NCBI RefSeq assembly: GCF_002086695.1
Contig: NZ_MVIH01000001.1
Span: 770,754-834,753, forward strand
DNA length: 64,000 bases
Source: Mycolicibacterium rhodesiae
Lineage (GTDB): Bacteria; Actinomycetota; Actinomycetes; Mycobacteriales; Mycobacteriaceae
Direction: 5' to 3'
Below are positions 35,250 to 44,185 of this stretch, one piece after another. A program made the translations under genes and the position numbers. Every line of letters begins with the position of its first letter. Position 1 is the stretch's first letter. Under the pieces are notes generated by a model. It ran no database searches and was not told where the DNA came from. It was given only the letters and a program-made list of their open reading frames with translations.

Positions 35250-36086
35250 GTGGCTGATCGCTATGGCGCCGACGTACTGGCCAACAACCCGCACACGTCG
35301 AACCGAACCCGCTCGACCGAACAGGCCGTCGAGCTCGGAATGGTCGTCGAGGACCCGCAGTCGGGGTTCGTCGGCGCGGTGGTGGGCGTCGAAGGATCGC
35401 GGGTAGAGCTCGAGGACCGCAAAGGCAGGCGGCGGGTGTTTCCGCTCGGGCCGGGCTTTCTGTTCGAGGGCAGGCCGGTGATCCTGACCGGACTGCGCCG
35501 GCAGGCACCTGCGGCGCAGCGCACGAAATCCGGCTCGGTGAAGGTCGCCGACGCCCGCGCCAAGGTCGCCATGGCCAGCCGTATCTACGTCGAGGGCCGC
35601 CACGACGCCGAGCTCGTCGAGCAGGTGTGGGGCGAGGACCTTCGCGTCGAAGGTGTGGTTGTCGAATATCTCGGTGGCGTCGACGATCTGGCCGGCATCG
35701 TGGCCGACTTCCGGCCTGGTCCGGGTCGCCGCCTCGGCGTTCTGGTCGATCACCTGGTGGCCGGGTCCAAGGAGGCTCGCATCGCCGACGCCGTCCGGCG
35801 TGGTCCCGGCGGGGCGCACACGCTGGTGGTGGGCCATCCCTATGTCGACATCTGGCAGGCGGTCAAACCCGAGCGCGTCGGGTTGCGGGCGTGGCCGTCG
35901 ATCCCACGCGACGTCGAGTGGAAGCACGGGATCTGCGCCGCGCTGCGGTGGCCGCACAAGGACCAGGCCGATATCGCGCGGGCGTGGCAGCGGATCCGGT
36001 CGTCGGTGCGGGATTGGACCGATCTGGAGCCTGAACTGATCGGCCGGGTGGAGGAGCTCATCGACTTCGTGACTCAACCAGTTTGA
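35250..36086 (+). CDS. DUF3097 family protein
   Basis: This 278-residue protein has the actinobacterial DUF3097 sequence: an N-terminal beta domain (GFVGAVVGVEGSRVELEDRKG) and a Toprim-like core with ASRIYVEGRHDAELVEQVWG and LGVLVDHLVAGSKEARIAD, ending with HTLVVGHPYVDIWQAVKP. Toprim-like acidic residues (EGRHD and DHL) suggest metal or nucleic-acid chemistry, but the function is unknown. GTG 35250 (VADRYGADVL) matches the usual start. Confidence 0.88.
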   Translation: MADRYGADVLANNPHTSNRTRSTEQAVELGMVVEDPQSGFVGAVVGVEGSRVELEDRKGRRRVFPLGPGFLFEGRPVILTGLRRQAPAAQRTKSGSVKVADARAKVAMASRIYVEGRHDAELVEQVWGEDLRVEGVVVEYLGGVDDLAGIVADFRPGPGRRLGVLVDHLVAGSKEARIADAVRRGPGGAHTLVVGHPYVDIWQAVKPERVGLRAWPSIPRDVEWKHGICAALRWPHKDQADIARAWQRIRSSVRDWTDLEPELIGRVEELIDFVTQPV

Positions 36087-36137
36087 TTTCGCTGGGCGTG
36101 TGACGAATGTCGCAGGTCCGATCGGTTGGCGCTCGGT

Positions 36138-36156
36138 GTACAGTCGTTCACTGTAC
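36138..36156. promoter_or_regulatory. 19-bp palindromic operator-like site upstream of fadE-like gene
   Basis: GTACAGT-CGTTC-ACTGTAC is a perfect 7-5-7 inverted repeat about 83 bases upstream of the acyl-CoA dehydrogenase ATG. The size fits a TetR-family operator. No candidate regulator is adjacent. Confidence 0.6.
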
Positions 36157-36239
36157 GAGATTTACCGCCGACTGCAGTCTGGTCGTCGTCACTTGGTGCG
36201 GCCGACGCGGTACGACTTGATCCGGAGCCTGCTAGAGCC

Positions 36240-37451
36240 ATGACTTTCTCCCTTGAACTGCCAGAAGAAGTCGTCACCGTCCGCGACTGGGTGCACCAGT
36301 TCGCCGCCGAGGTGGTACGACCCGCGGCCGCCGAGTGGGACGAGCGCGAAGAAACCCCCTGGCCGCTGATCCAGGAGGCCGCCAAGGTCGGCCTCTACAC
36401 CCCGGAGCTTTTCGCCGAGATGTCCGTCGAACCGTCCGGCCTCGGAATGATCACCGTGTTCGAGGAACTGTTCTGGGGCGACGCCGGCATCGCGCTGTCG
36501 ATCCTGGGCACCGGCCTGGCCGCCGCGTCGCTGGCCGCCAACGGCACCCCCGAGCAGTTGGGCCACTGGCTGCCCGAGATGTTCGGCACCCCCGGCGATC
36601 CGCACCTGGCGGCGTTCTGTTCCTCCGAGCCCGGCGCCGGTTCCGACGTCGGCGCCGTGCGCACCCGCGCCCGCTACGAGCAGGCCACCGACGAGTGGGT
36701 GCTGGACGGCACCAAGACCTGGGCCACCAACGGCGGGATCGCCAACGTCCACATCGTGGTCGCGTCGGTGTATCCAGAGCTCGGGACGCGGGGTCAGGCC
36801 ACGTTCATCATTCCGCCGAACACCCCCGGGTTCTCACAGGGGCAGAAGTTCAAGAAGCACGGTATCCGCGCCTCGCACACCGCCGAAGTGGTGCTGGAGA
36901 ACGTCCGCCTGCCAGGCAATCTGATCCTGGGCGGGATGGAGAAGTTCGAACAGCGGGTCGCCCGCGCCCGGGAGGGCAAGCGCACCTCAGGGCAGGCCGC
37001 GATGGCCACGTTCGAGCGCACCAGGCCTGCGGTCGGCGCGATGGCACTGGGCGTGGCGCGGGCCGCCTACGAATACGCGCTCGAATATGCCTGCCAGCGT
37101 GAGCAATTCGGCCGTCCGATCGGTGATTTTCAGGGCACCGGCTTCAAGCTGGCCGACATGAAGAGCCGCATCGACGCATCCCGGCTGCTGATCTGGCGGG
37201 CCGGCTGGATGATGCGCAACAACAAGCCGTTCGCCTCGGCCGAAGGGTCGATGGCCAAGCTGTTCGCCAGCGAGACCGCGGTCTACGTCACCGACGAGGC
37301 GATCCAGATCCTCGGCGGCAACGGCTACACCCGTGACTATCCGGTGGAGCGGATGCACCGCGACGCCAAGATCTTCACGATCTTCGAAGGCACCAGCGAG
37401 ATTCAGCGACTGGTGATCGCGCGGGCGCTCACCGGTCTGCCGCTGCGGTAG
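36240..37451 (+). CDS. Acyl-CoA dehydrogenase (FadE-like)
   Basis: This 403-residue enzyme has a full acyl-CoA dehydrogenase pattern: [96 protein letters not shown] with the catalytic Glu in EGTSE. It can act as a homotetramer using FAD and electron-transfer flavoprotein. ATG 36240 starts [10 protein letters not shown]; upstream in-frame starts lie inside a region with a palindromic operator. Substrate unknown. Confidence 0.93.
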   Translation: MTFSLELPEEVVTVRDWVHQFAAEVVRPAAAEWDEREETPWPLIQEAAKVGLYTPELFAEMSVEPSGLGMITVFEELFWGDAGIALSILGTGLAAASLAANGTPEQLGHWLPEMFGTPGDPHLAAFCSSEPGAGSDVGAVRTRARYEQATDEWVLDGTKTWATNGGIANVHIVVASVYPELGTRGQATFIIPPNTPGFSQGQKFKKHGIRASHTAEVVLENVRLPGNLILGGMEKFEQRVARAREGKRTSGQAAMATFERTRPAVGAMALGVARAAYEYALEYACQREQFGRPIGDFQGTGFKLADMKSRIDASRLLIWRAGWMMRNNKPFASAEGSMAKLFASETAVYVTDEAIQILGGNGYTRDYPVERMHRDAKIFTIFEGTSEIQRLVIARALTGLPLR

Positions 37452-37452
37452 C

Positions 37453-38229
37453 TCAGTCGCCGAGGTCCGGCGCCCACGCCACGCCGTTGATGTGGCTGCC
37501 GCCGTCGGCGAACAACGTGTTCCCGGTGAGATAGCGCGAGCCCTCGCTGGCCAGAAACACTGCGACCGGCGCGATGTCGTCATAGGGGTCGCCCATCCGG
37601 CCCATCGGGTTGGCGGCGTCGGCGATCTCCGCGATCTCGGGATGCTGCGCGGCCACCGCCAGGAACGCCTGGCTCTTGGCCGCCGGGCAGATGGCGTTGA
37701 CGGTCACCCCGGTCGGCGCCCATTCCCGCGCCGCGGTGCGGGTGAGCGTTCGCAGTGCCTCTTTTGCGGCGTTGTATTCCAGTGAGCCGATGTGGGCGTT
37801 GACGCCGTTGAGGCTGCACATGTTGATCACCCGGCCCCAGCCGCGGTCTTTCATGTGGCCGAACGCTTTTCGCATCGCCCAGAACGGGCCGTAATAACCG
37901 ACGGCGAGACCGTGGGCCAGCTCGTCGTCGGTCTTGTTCTCCACCCGCCCGATACTGCCGCCGCCCCAGGCATTGTTCACCAGGACGTCGATCGACCCGT
38001 ACTCGGACACCGCCGCGGCGACCGCGTTCTCCACCTGCTCGCGGTTGGACACGTCGGTCGCGACGAACAGTCCGCCGATCTCATCAGCTACCGAAGTGCC
38101 TGCCGCAGCATCGAATTCGGCCACGACAACACGGGCTCCTTCGTCGGCGAATTTCCTCGCGATGCCGGCACCGATTCCCGCGCCGGCGCCGGTGACAAGC
38201 GCGACCCTGCCTTCCAGTGCTCCGCTCAT
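37453..38229 (-). CDS. Short-chain dehydrogenase/reductase
   Basis: This 258-residue classical SDR has the cofactor motif TGAGAGIG (residues 13-20), NNAWGGG in place of NNAG, CSLNG (catalytic Ser) and YNAAK (Tyr and Lys), and ends with GGSHINGVAW. It interconverts an alcohol and a ketone; the Asp/Glu after the second strand (AEFD) suggests NAD+. ATG 38229 overlaps the SnoaL-like gene stop by 4 bases, giving an LLM-SnoaL-SDR operon. Confidence 0.92.
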   Translation of the reverse strand: MSGALEGRVALVTGAGAGIGAGIARKFADEGARVVVAEFDAAAGTSVADEIGGLFVATDVSNREQVENAVAAAVSEYGSIDVLVNNAWGGGSIGRVENKTDDELAHGLAVGYYGPFWAMRKAFGHMKDRGWGRVINMCSLNGVNAHIGSLEYNAAKEALRTLTRTAAREWAPTGVTVNAICPAAKSQAFLAVAAQHPEIAEIADAANPMGRMGDPYDDIAPVAVFLASEGSRYLTGNTLFADGGSHINGVAWAPDLGD

Positions 38230-38702
38230 CGGGCGAGTCCTTCCGCAATCAGAGCCATCGCCTGACCGCTGCCGTCGAGCTGGCGGGCGGTGCGACTGAC
38301 GATCTCCCAACCATGCTCGGCGCGCTGCAGGCGGATGAGGTGCACGCCGGCCCGGGCTACGGCGAAGCCGTGGGACTCGCGGCGCACCAGCAGCATCGAC
38401 TGGCAGATCGCGACGGCCTCGTCGCCGTCGACGGTGACCGCAGGCGGGCCGAAGAAATGGCAGCAGCCGCGGGCGATCAAGCCTTGGTGCTCCTGCGAGC
38501 TCACCATGGCGGCGACGTCGTCGCGGCTGGACATCTGCCAGTCACCGGTGTCGTAGCCGCCGTCGACCGCCCACAGCGCGGCGACCGCGTCAGGGTCACC
38601 GGAGTCGACGAGAGGTCCGTAGGAGGCGATGAGGCGCGCGATATCACGTTCGTCTTCCAGGGTTTTCACGCGTCGTGCGAGGCTCTCCAAAGTATCGCTC
38701 AC
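38226..38702 (-). CDS. SnoaL/NTF2-like protein
   Basis: This 158-residue NTF2-fold protein starts with RRVKTLEDERDIARLIASYGPLVDSGD, then ALWAVDGGYDTG and a C-terminal beta-sheet. Family members act as small isomerases, dehydratases or ligand pockets. GTG 38702 follows GAGAGGAAG at good spacing. It is sandwiched between an LLM oxidoreductase (11-base gap) and an SDR (4-base overlap), suggesting a short catabolic module. Confidence 0.85.
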   Translation of the reverse strand: MSDTLESLARRVKTLEDERDIARLIASYGPLVDSGDPDAVAALWAVDGGYDTGDWQMSSRDDVAAMVSSQEHQGLIARGCCHFFGPPAVTVDGDEAVAICQSMLLVRRESHGFAVARAGVHLIRLQRAEHGWEIVSRTARQLDGSGQAMALIAEGLAR

Positions 38703-38713
38703 GGGCTTCCTCT

Positions 38714-39568
38714 CTACAGTTCGTCGGCCAGATCCCGGAGTGCGGCGAGCTGGTCGCAATAGTGCTCGGGGGAGTCGGCGCTCACCGAACAGGTGATCGC
38801 GGTCGCACCGGCGTCACGTAACGCGATGAGCCGCTTGGCCGTTCGGTCGGCATCGGCGACCGGGTCGGCGGCGCGGCCGGTCGACAGCACCACCTCGAAA
38901 CCTCGCGGCACGTCCTGCTTGGCCAGCATCGACTCGATCTCGGTGGTGTTGAGGCCGAACGGAATCCACCCGTCGGCCAAGCGGAGCGCGCGGCGCAGCG
39001 ATCGCAGGGTGCGCCCGCCGACCAGGATCGGCACCCGCTCCTGGACGGCGCAGGGCTCGACGGCGAACCCGTCGAACTCGTAGTGGCTGCCCCGATAGGA
39101 CGGCCGGGTGGTGGACAGCGACGCGCGCAGTGCGCGGATGGCGTCGTCGGCGCGTTCGCCGCGGTCGTCGAAGGGTGCACCGAGGAGCGCGAATTCCTCG
39201 GCCAGCGACCCGACACCCACCCCGAGCACCAGACGGCCTCCGCTGAGCCGGTCCAGCGTCCCGAACCGCTTGGCGATGTCCAGCGGGTGGTGATAGCCCA
39301 GCACCACCACCGATGTCGTCAGCGAGATCCGGGTGGTGTGGGCGGCCAAGAAGCCGAATGTCGAGAGCGGATCCCAGTAGGTCAGGCCGCGCTGCGCGCC
39401 GTCGCCGACGGGGACGGCGACGTGTTCGGCGCAGGTGAGATGGTCGAAGCCCAGCTCGTCGGCGGTGCGGGCGATCCGGGCCAGGTCGTCGACTCCGGCG
39501 GTGGTCTCCCACGCGGAGGACACCCCGGGCAGCTGCATCACCATCGGCGTCGACAGTCCGATCCGCAC
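38714..39568 (-). CDS. LLM class F420-dependent oxidoreductase
   Basis: This 284-residue luciferase-like monooxygenase TIM-barrel protein has DDLARIARTADELGFDHLTCAEHVAVP, HTTRISLTTSVVVLGYHHPLDIAKRFGTLDRLSGGRLVLGVGVG and WIPFGLNTTEIESML. Mycobacterial members usually use F420, although FMN cannot be excluded. GTG 39568 gives VRIGLSTPMV. It is divergent from the IclR regulator and heads the LLM-SnoaL-SDR operon. Confidence 0.9.
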   Translation of the reverse strand: MRIGLSTPMVMQLPGVSSAWETTAGVDDLARIARTADELGFDHLTCAEHVAVPVGDGAQRGLTYWDPLSTFGFLAAHTTRISLTTSVVVLGYHHPLDIAKRFGTLDRLSGGRLVLGVGVGSLAEEFALLGAPFDDRGERADDAIRALRASLSTTRPSYRGSHYEFDGFAVEPCAVQERVPILVGGRTLRSLRRALRLADGWIPFGLNTTEIESMLAKQDVPRGFEVVLSTGRAADPVADADRTAKRLIALRDAGATAITCSVSADSPEHYCDQLAALRDLADEL

Positions 39569-39673
39569 CGTGCTGTTCTAACCGGCGCCACACCGGTCGA
39601 ATGCTTGCGTCCCGGTGATCGAGACCGCTACGGTGCGGTAGAACGAATTCTCCCCAACCGGACAGGAGTGCTG

Positions 39674-40399
39674 ATGACCGCGGCTCTCACCGATACCGCG
39701 CCGGCCTCGATGCTCGACCGGTTCACGGCCATCATCGACGCGTTCGACGACACGTCAGCTGGTCTCACGCTGGACCAGATCGCCGCACGGGCGCATCTGC
39801 CTCGCTCGACCACGCACCGCATCCTCGACCAGTTGGTGCGACTGCAGTGGCTGACGCATTCGGGTCGCGGGTACCGGCTCGGCGCGCGGACCTCGGCATG
39901 GGGTACCGGCGACAGTGCCGATGTCCGGCTGCGGTCGGTCGCGGCGCCCGTCCTGCACGAGCTTCAGGTGCGCACCGGTGCGGTGGTGCATCTAGGGCTG
40001 CTCGACCGCGGAGAGGTCGTTCACCTGGACAAGCTGGGCGGACCGTCGGCGCGCCAGGTGCCGACGTCGGTCGGCGTGCGGATCCCGGCACACCGAGTGG
40101 CGCTGGGCGTCGCCGCACTCGCCGGCCTGTCGCCGGAGGACGTGGTCGCCGAGCTGAGTTATGTCCAGGGCTGGGAGCCCGACGCGACGTGGTGGGGCGA
40201 ACTGCACAAGGTGCGCCGCCGTGTCGTCGTGCGCCATGGTGACTACGCGGGCCCGATGGTGTCGGTGGCCGCAACGGTCGGTTCGCGTGCCGCGATCGGA
40301 CTGGTCACCTCCGACCGGGTGCTCGCCCAGCGCTGTCAGCCACTGGTCGCCGCATCGGCGGCACGGATCGCCCGAGCGCTGGCGGGCTCGAACAACTAG
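39674..40399 (+). CDS. IclR family transcriptional regulator
   Basis: This 241-residue protein has an N-terminal winged HTH (LTLDQIAARAHLPRSTTHRILDQLVRLQWL) and a C-terminal IclR effector domain (HLGLLDRGEVVHLDKLGG, RIPAHRVALGVAALAGL, GPMVSVAATVGS). GGAG precedes ATG 39674. It faces the LLM operon and probably controls it; a small CTAC-GGTGCG-GTAG repeat at 39629-39642 lies between. It ends in a CTAG shared with the convergent HNH gene. Confidence 0.9.
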   Translation: MTAALTDTAPASMLDRFTAIIDAFDDTSAGLTLDQIAARAHLPRSTTHRILDQLVRLQWLTHSGRGYRLGARTSAWGTGDSADVRLRSVAAPVLHELQVRTGAVVHLGLLDRGEVVHLDKLGGPSARQVPTSVGVRIPAHRVALGVAALAGLSPEDVVAELSYVQGWEPDATWWGELHKVRRRVVVRHGDYAGPMVSVAATVGSRAAIGLVTSDRVLAQRCQPLVAASAARIARALAGSNN

Positions 40400-41757
40400 G
40401 CAGCCGGATCGCCGGTGTCTTCGGACGGCGCATCGCCGTCGCCCCGGAGTAGCTGCTCGGGGTGGTGATAGTCGTTGGTGCCGCCATGCAGCATGGGCAG
40501 TTCGGGTGGTGGTATCCACTCGGTGTCGCCATTGGCGAGTTTTCGAGTTCTCCAGCCTTGGTCGAGTAGCCGGTGATCGGGTCGGCAGGCAAAGGTGAGC
40601 TTGTCGATGTTCGTCAGGCCGCCCTCGGCCCACTCGTCCACGTGGTGCACCTCGGTGAGATAACCCGGTGCGTCGCATCCGGGGCGTGTGCAGCCACGTT
40701 CCTTGCTGTGCAGCATTATTCGCTGATCGGCCGAGGCGACGCGTTTGGTGCGGCCGAGCCACAATCCGCGGCCATCAACGTGGTCGAACAGGGCCAGATA
40801 GTGATACGCGTGGGCGCCGAGCCGGATGACCTCCGAGATTGGCAGCAACGTGCCGGCGGCGGTGACCCCATGCCCGGTCTTGGCCTGAATGTCCTGCAGG
40901 GTCGCCGACACGATTACCGTAACTGGTAATCCGTTGTGCTGGCCGAACTTCGGATCACCCAAGGGCATTCGTAGCAGGGCCTTGAGCGCATCGTGCTGAC
41001 GTTGGCCATAACTGCGGACATCCCGCTCGGCGACTTCGTCGGTTGGGGTGGCGGTGGGGCTTTCGTCGGCAGGATTGCACACTCCTGGTGCGGCGAACTT
41101 AGCCATCCAGGCGTCGACCAGCGACCGCAGCTCGGGATCGGCGATGAGTCGGCCCACGCTCATCCCGTCGACCTGTTGACCGCCGCACCACACGAAGCCG
41201 CGCTTGCGAGCCCGGTCCTCATCGGAAAACCGTCCGTCAGGGTTGAGCAACAGGCACAACTGATGGGCGATCTTCTCCAACTGGTCGGGCCGCAGATTCA
41301 CCGCGTGCTCGGCGAGCGTGCGTTCGGCCTTCTCCACCTCCACAGCCGGGACGTGATCGGGCAGATCACGGAAGAACTTCTGGATCACCCGCAGGTGCTC
41401 GCCATCCAACAGTCCGGCATGCCAGGCCTTCGAGGTCTCCGGCAGCAGCGGCGGCAGCGGCTCACCGGTCAACGCCCGGCGCGGCTGAAGTTGTTCTGCA
41501 TCCCGAATCCGGCGTTTGGCCTCACGCGGGCTGATTCGCAACACATCACCCAAGGTGATGGGGACCGGTGGGCAGCCTTCGACCTGCTCAAGCCGAGAGA
41601 TCAATGCCTGAGAGGCCGCAACCTGCTGGCGCCGTGCGGTCTCCCACTCCTCGAGCACCACAAAACGGTCGGCGGGGGAAAGCCCGTCGAGATCGACGGC
41701 AGCCATGGACTCGAGGTACCGATCCCTCGCGTCCCGCATGACATCGACCGCACTCAC
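40396..41757 (-). CDS. DUF222/13E12-type HNH endonuclease
   Basis: This ~453-residue protein has an N-terminal DUF222 (13E12 repeat) domain with RISPREAKRRIRDAEQL and a C-terminal HNH nuclease domain: CTRPGCDAPGYLTEVHHVDEWAEGG, TNIDKLTFACRPDHRLLDQG and a WIPP-like end. Mycobacteria carry many such genes and several in M. tuberculosis are LexA-regulated. Starts GTG 41757, ATG 41739 or TTG 41787 are possible; GTG 41757 places the SOS-like box immediately upstream. Its biological role is unsettled. Confidence 0.88.
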   Translation of the reverse strand: MSAVDVMRDARDRYLESMAAVDLDGLSPADRFVVLEEWETARRQQVAASQALISRLEQVEGCPPVPITLGDVLRISPREAKRRIRDAEQLQPRRALTGEPLPPLLPETSKAWHAGLLDGEHLRVIQKFFRDLPDHVPAVEVEKAERTLAEHAVNLRPDQLEKIAHQLCLLLNPDGRFSDEDRARKRGFVWCGGQQVDGMSVGRLIADPELRSLVDAWMAKFAAPGVCNPADESPTATPTDEVAERDVRSYGQRQHDALKALLRMPLGDPKFGQHNGLPVTVIVSATLQDIQAKTGHGVTAAGTLLPISEVIRLGAHAYHYLALFDHVDGRGLWLGRTKRVASADQRIMLHSKERGCTRPGCDAPGYLTEVHHVDEWAEGGLTNIDKLTFACRPDHRLLDQGWRTRKLANGDTEWIPPPELPMLHGGTNDYHHPEQLLRGDGDAPSEDTGDPAA

Positions 41758-41760
41758 ACT

Positions 41761-41776
41761 TCGAACACTAGTGCGA
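41761..41776. promoter_or_regulatory. SOS-like box upstream of the HNH gene
   Basis: TCGAAC-ACTA-GTGCGA (41761-41776) matches the LexA box TCGAAC(N4)GTTCGA at 11 of 12 defined positions. It lies 3 bases from the GTG 41757 start of the 13E12-type gene. The known LexA control of related 13E12 genes supports the call. Confidence 0.72.
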
Positions 41777-41836
41777 ACCACCGACAAGGAGGAGGCCGCG
41801 GAACCACGTTGTGCATGAACCCGGAACTGGGGATGA

Positions 41837-42625
41837 CTATGTCAGCCCCATCAGCTTCTGCATCATCCGGTGCGCGCCGGCCACCACCTTCGTCCGGTCC
41901 GGATCATTGCGTCGCGCAACGTCTTCGGCGTTCCCGCCCGCGACGAACACCGGGCCGTTCGGCAACTGCTCCAGCCCCTCGCGGGCGACGTCGGCAGGGT
42001 CGGCCACCCGCATGCCGGGCACGTCGAAGTTCAGGCCCACTCGCTCCATCGCCGGCGTGCGGGTGACACCGAGCACCAGCTCCAACACGTCGACGCCGTG
42101 GTCGCGCAGTTCCAGCCACAGCCCCTCGGCGAAGATGCGGCCATAGGCCTTCACCCCGCCGTACACGGTGTGGCGCACCGACCCGAGATATCCCGACATC
42201 GACCCGACCAGCAGGATGCCGCCGCGGCGCCGCTCCCGCATCAGCCGGCCGTAGTGCTGCGTCAGCGCCATCATCGTGGTGATGTTCAGGTCGATGACCC
42301 GGTGAAAGTCCGCGAGATCGGCGTCCAGGAACTCAGCACTACAGGTGTTCGCGCCCGCGTTGTAGATGAACAAGCCCACGTCGAGCCCGTCGGTGGCCGC
42401 GGTCACCTCGGCGATCGCGGCGGGGGAGACGAGATCGGTTGCCACAGTTCGTACTTCGACGCCGAGCTCACGGCATTTGGCGGCGGTCACCTCGAGTGGT
42501 TCTGGTTTGCGCGCTACCAGAACGAGATTCACGCCCGACTCCGCCAACAAGCGGGCGAATTCGGCGCCAACGCCTTCGGAACCGCCGGCGATCACCGCCC
42601 ATGGACCATATTTCGCATAGGACAC
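41837..42625 (-). CDS. Short-chain dehydrogenase/reductase
   Basis: This 262-residue SDR has the variant cofactor motif AGGSEGVGAEFAR, NAGANTC for NNAG, GSMSGYLG (catalytic Ser) and YGGVKAYGR (YxxxK). The early GPWAVIAGGSEG start is found in a mycobacterial SDR subfamily. Substrate unknown. It is divergent from a TetR regulator starting 98 bases away. Confidence 0.9.
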   Translation of the reverse strand: MSYAKYGPWAVIAGGSEGVGAEFARLLAESGVNLVLVARKPEPLEVTAAKCRELGVEVRTVATDLVSPAAIAEVTAATDGLDVGLFIYNAGANTCSAEFLDADLADFHRVIDLNITTMMALTQHYGRLMRERRRGGILLVGSMSGYLGSVRHTVYGGVKAYGRIFAEGLWLELRDHGVDVLELVLGVTRTPAMERVGLNFDVPGMRVADPADVAREGLEQLPNGPVFVAGGNAEDVARRNDPDRTKVVAGAHRMMQKLMGLT

Positions 42626-42722
42626 CTACCGATCGTGACGTGCCATGTCCAAACCCGTGACGAGGGTCTCGCTGATCGGTACCACTGCGCGGTCGCGCAA
42701 CCCATAGCCGATACTGAGTGAC

Positions 42723-43304
42723 GTGCCGCGGATCGGAGAGCCCCGGGCGCCGGCCCGCCCGGCGACCGATGACCAGGAGAATCGCCGTGGCGCCATTCTG
42801 TCCGCGGCCACGCGGCTGGGGCTGGCCCGAGAGATCGATCGCATTCAAGCGCAGGAGATCGCAGCCGATGCCGGCGTCGCATTGCGCACGCTCTACCGCT
42901 ACTACCCGTCCAAGCATCATGTGTTCGCTGCGGTGCTCGACGACCAGGTGGCCCGGTTTCGTCCGCCGCCACCGAGCGGGGACGCCGCCGACGACATAGC
43001 CAATCTGATGGTGGCGGCCTGTCGGAATCTGTTGCGGCACAAGCATCTTGCCCACGCCATGATTACCTCGACGCAGATCGTGCGCGCGCAGGCAGATGCG
43101 CCCGACGATCCCAAGCTGCGCGAGTTCATCCTTGAGATCGCCGGTGTCGAGAACCCCACCGCCGAGCAGCTGCGCCGTTCCCGGCTCGTGCAGCAGGCCG
43201 CCTTCGGGATCCTGACGTGGACGGTCGGCGGGGCGTTGGGCCCCGAGGACGCGCTGGCCGACGTCGACGTGGCCTGCCGACTACTCGTCGGTGACGTCTT
43301 CTGA
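42723..43304 (+). CDS. TetR/AcrR family transcriptional regulator
   Basis: This 193-residue protein has an HTH seen as RIQAQEIAADAGVALRTLYRYYPSKHHVFAAVL and a helical C-terminal domain with RRSRLVQQAAFGILTWTVGG. It probably regulates the divergent SDR gene. GTG 42723 is the only close start. Its last 24 bases overlap the convergent EamA transporter gene. Confidence 0.88.
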   Translation: MPRIGEPRAPARPATDDQENRRGAILSAATRLGLAREIDRIQAQEIAADAGVALRTLYRYYPSKHHVFAAVLDDQVARFRPPPPSGDAADDIANLMVAACRNLLRHKHLAHAMITSTQIVRAQADAPDDPKLREFILEIAGVENPTAEQLRRSRLVQQAAFGILTWTVGGALGPEDALADVDVACRLLVGDVF

Positions 43305-44159
43305 CGCCGTCCGGCTCGCCAGCACCGAACCCGTCAGGATCAGTACCAGCCCGACGATGTGGAACCAGCTCAGCGGTTCGCGCAGCAGCGCCACCCCGGC
43401 TATCAGCGCGACTGCCGGATTGACGTAGGTGAACAGCAGCGCGCGGGTGGCTCCCACTTCTCTGATCAGCGCGAAGAACACCACGAACGCCAGCGCCGTA
43501 CAAATACCGGCCAGAGTGGCGATGGCGGCATATCCGTGCGGTGTCAGCGTGTGCCGGGGCCAGGTCAGCGCCGCCGGGGTCAGATACACCAGGGCGGCCA
43601 AGCCCAGGCAGGCCGACGTGAGCGCGGGGCCGGGAACGTCGGCCAGGTACCGCGCGGCGATCAGCGGCGCGATCGCGTAACACGTCGCGGTCAGCAGCAC
43701 CTCGATCACCGGCCAGGCGCCGCCGGCGGACAGTCCGGGCCCGGCCAGCACTGCCACGCCCGCCAGCCCGGCCCCGAGCCCGATCAACCGGGCAGGCCCG
43801 AGCCGCTCACCGCCGGTCAGCCGATCCAGAATCGCCGCGATGATGGGTGCGGCCGCGATCAGCAGCCCGGTCAGTGAGCTGGTCAGGTGTCGTTCGGCGT
43901 CCGACAGCAGCAGCCAGGCGGCGATCATCTCGAAGAACGCGAACCCCGCCACCGCTTTCCAGTGCCTGCGCAGCATTGCCCGGGCCTGGCGGGACAGCGC
44001 CAGGGGAAACAGCAGTACCGCGCCAACCGCGCATCGGGTGAACACCAGCACCGGGACCGACACCTCGTCGACGGCTACTTTGATCAGCAGATACGGGATG
44101 CCCCAGATGACGCTCATCGCGGCGAACAGGGCCCAGCCGCGCGCAGTCACGACGACCAC
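43281..44159 (-). CDS. EamA/DMT superfamily transporter
   Basis: This 292-residue protein has ten predicted transmembrane helices as two EamA repeats ([20 protein letters not shown] and the second repeat from [21 protein letters not shown]), ending with [18 protein letters not shown]. Such permeases export amino acids, metabolites or drugs. GTG 44159 or GTG 44150 are possible starts. It is divergent from rarA. Confidence 0.9.
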   Translation of the reverse strand: MVVVTARGWALFAAMSVIWGIPYLLIKVAVDEVSVPVLVFTRCAVGAVLLFPLALSRQARAMLRRHWKAVAGFAFFEMIAAWLLLSDAERHLTSSLTGLLIAAAPIIAAILDRLTGGERLGPARLIGLGAGLAGVAVLAGPGLSAGGAWPVIEVLLTATCYAIAPLIAARYLADVPGPALTSACLGLAALVYLTPAALTWPRHTLTPHGYAAIATLAGICTALAFVVFFALIREVGATRALLFTYVNPAVALIAGVALLREPLSWFHIVGLVLILTGSVLASRTASEDVTDE

Positions 44160-44185
44160 ATTACGAACGTGGTAAGTCTGGGGGC

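Noticed and set aside
39629..39642. CTAC-GGTGCG-GTAG as IclR operator
   Set aside because: Arms are only 4 bases; too short to call alone.
40396..41757. HNH gene as a homing endonuclease or mobile intron element
   Set aside because: Domain order is that of chromosomal DUF222/13E12 proteins; no intron or IR flanks were found.
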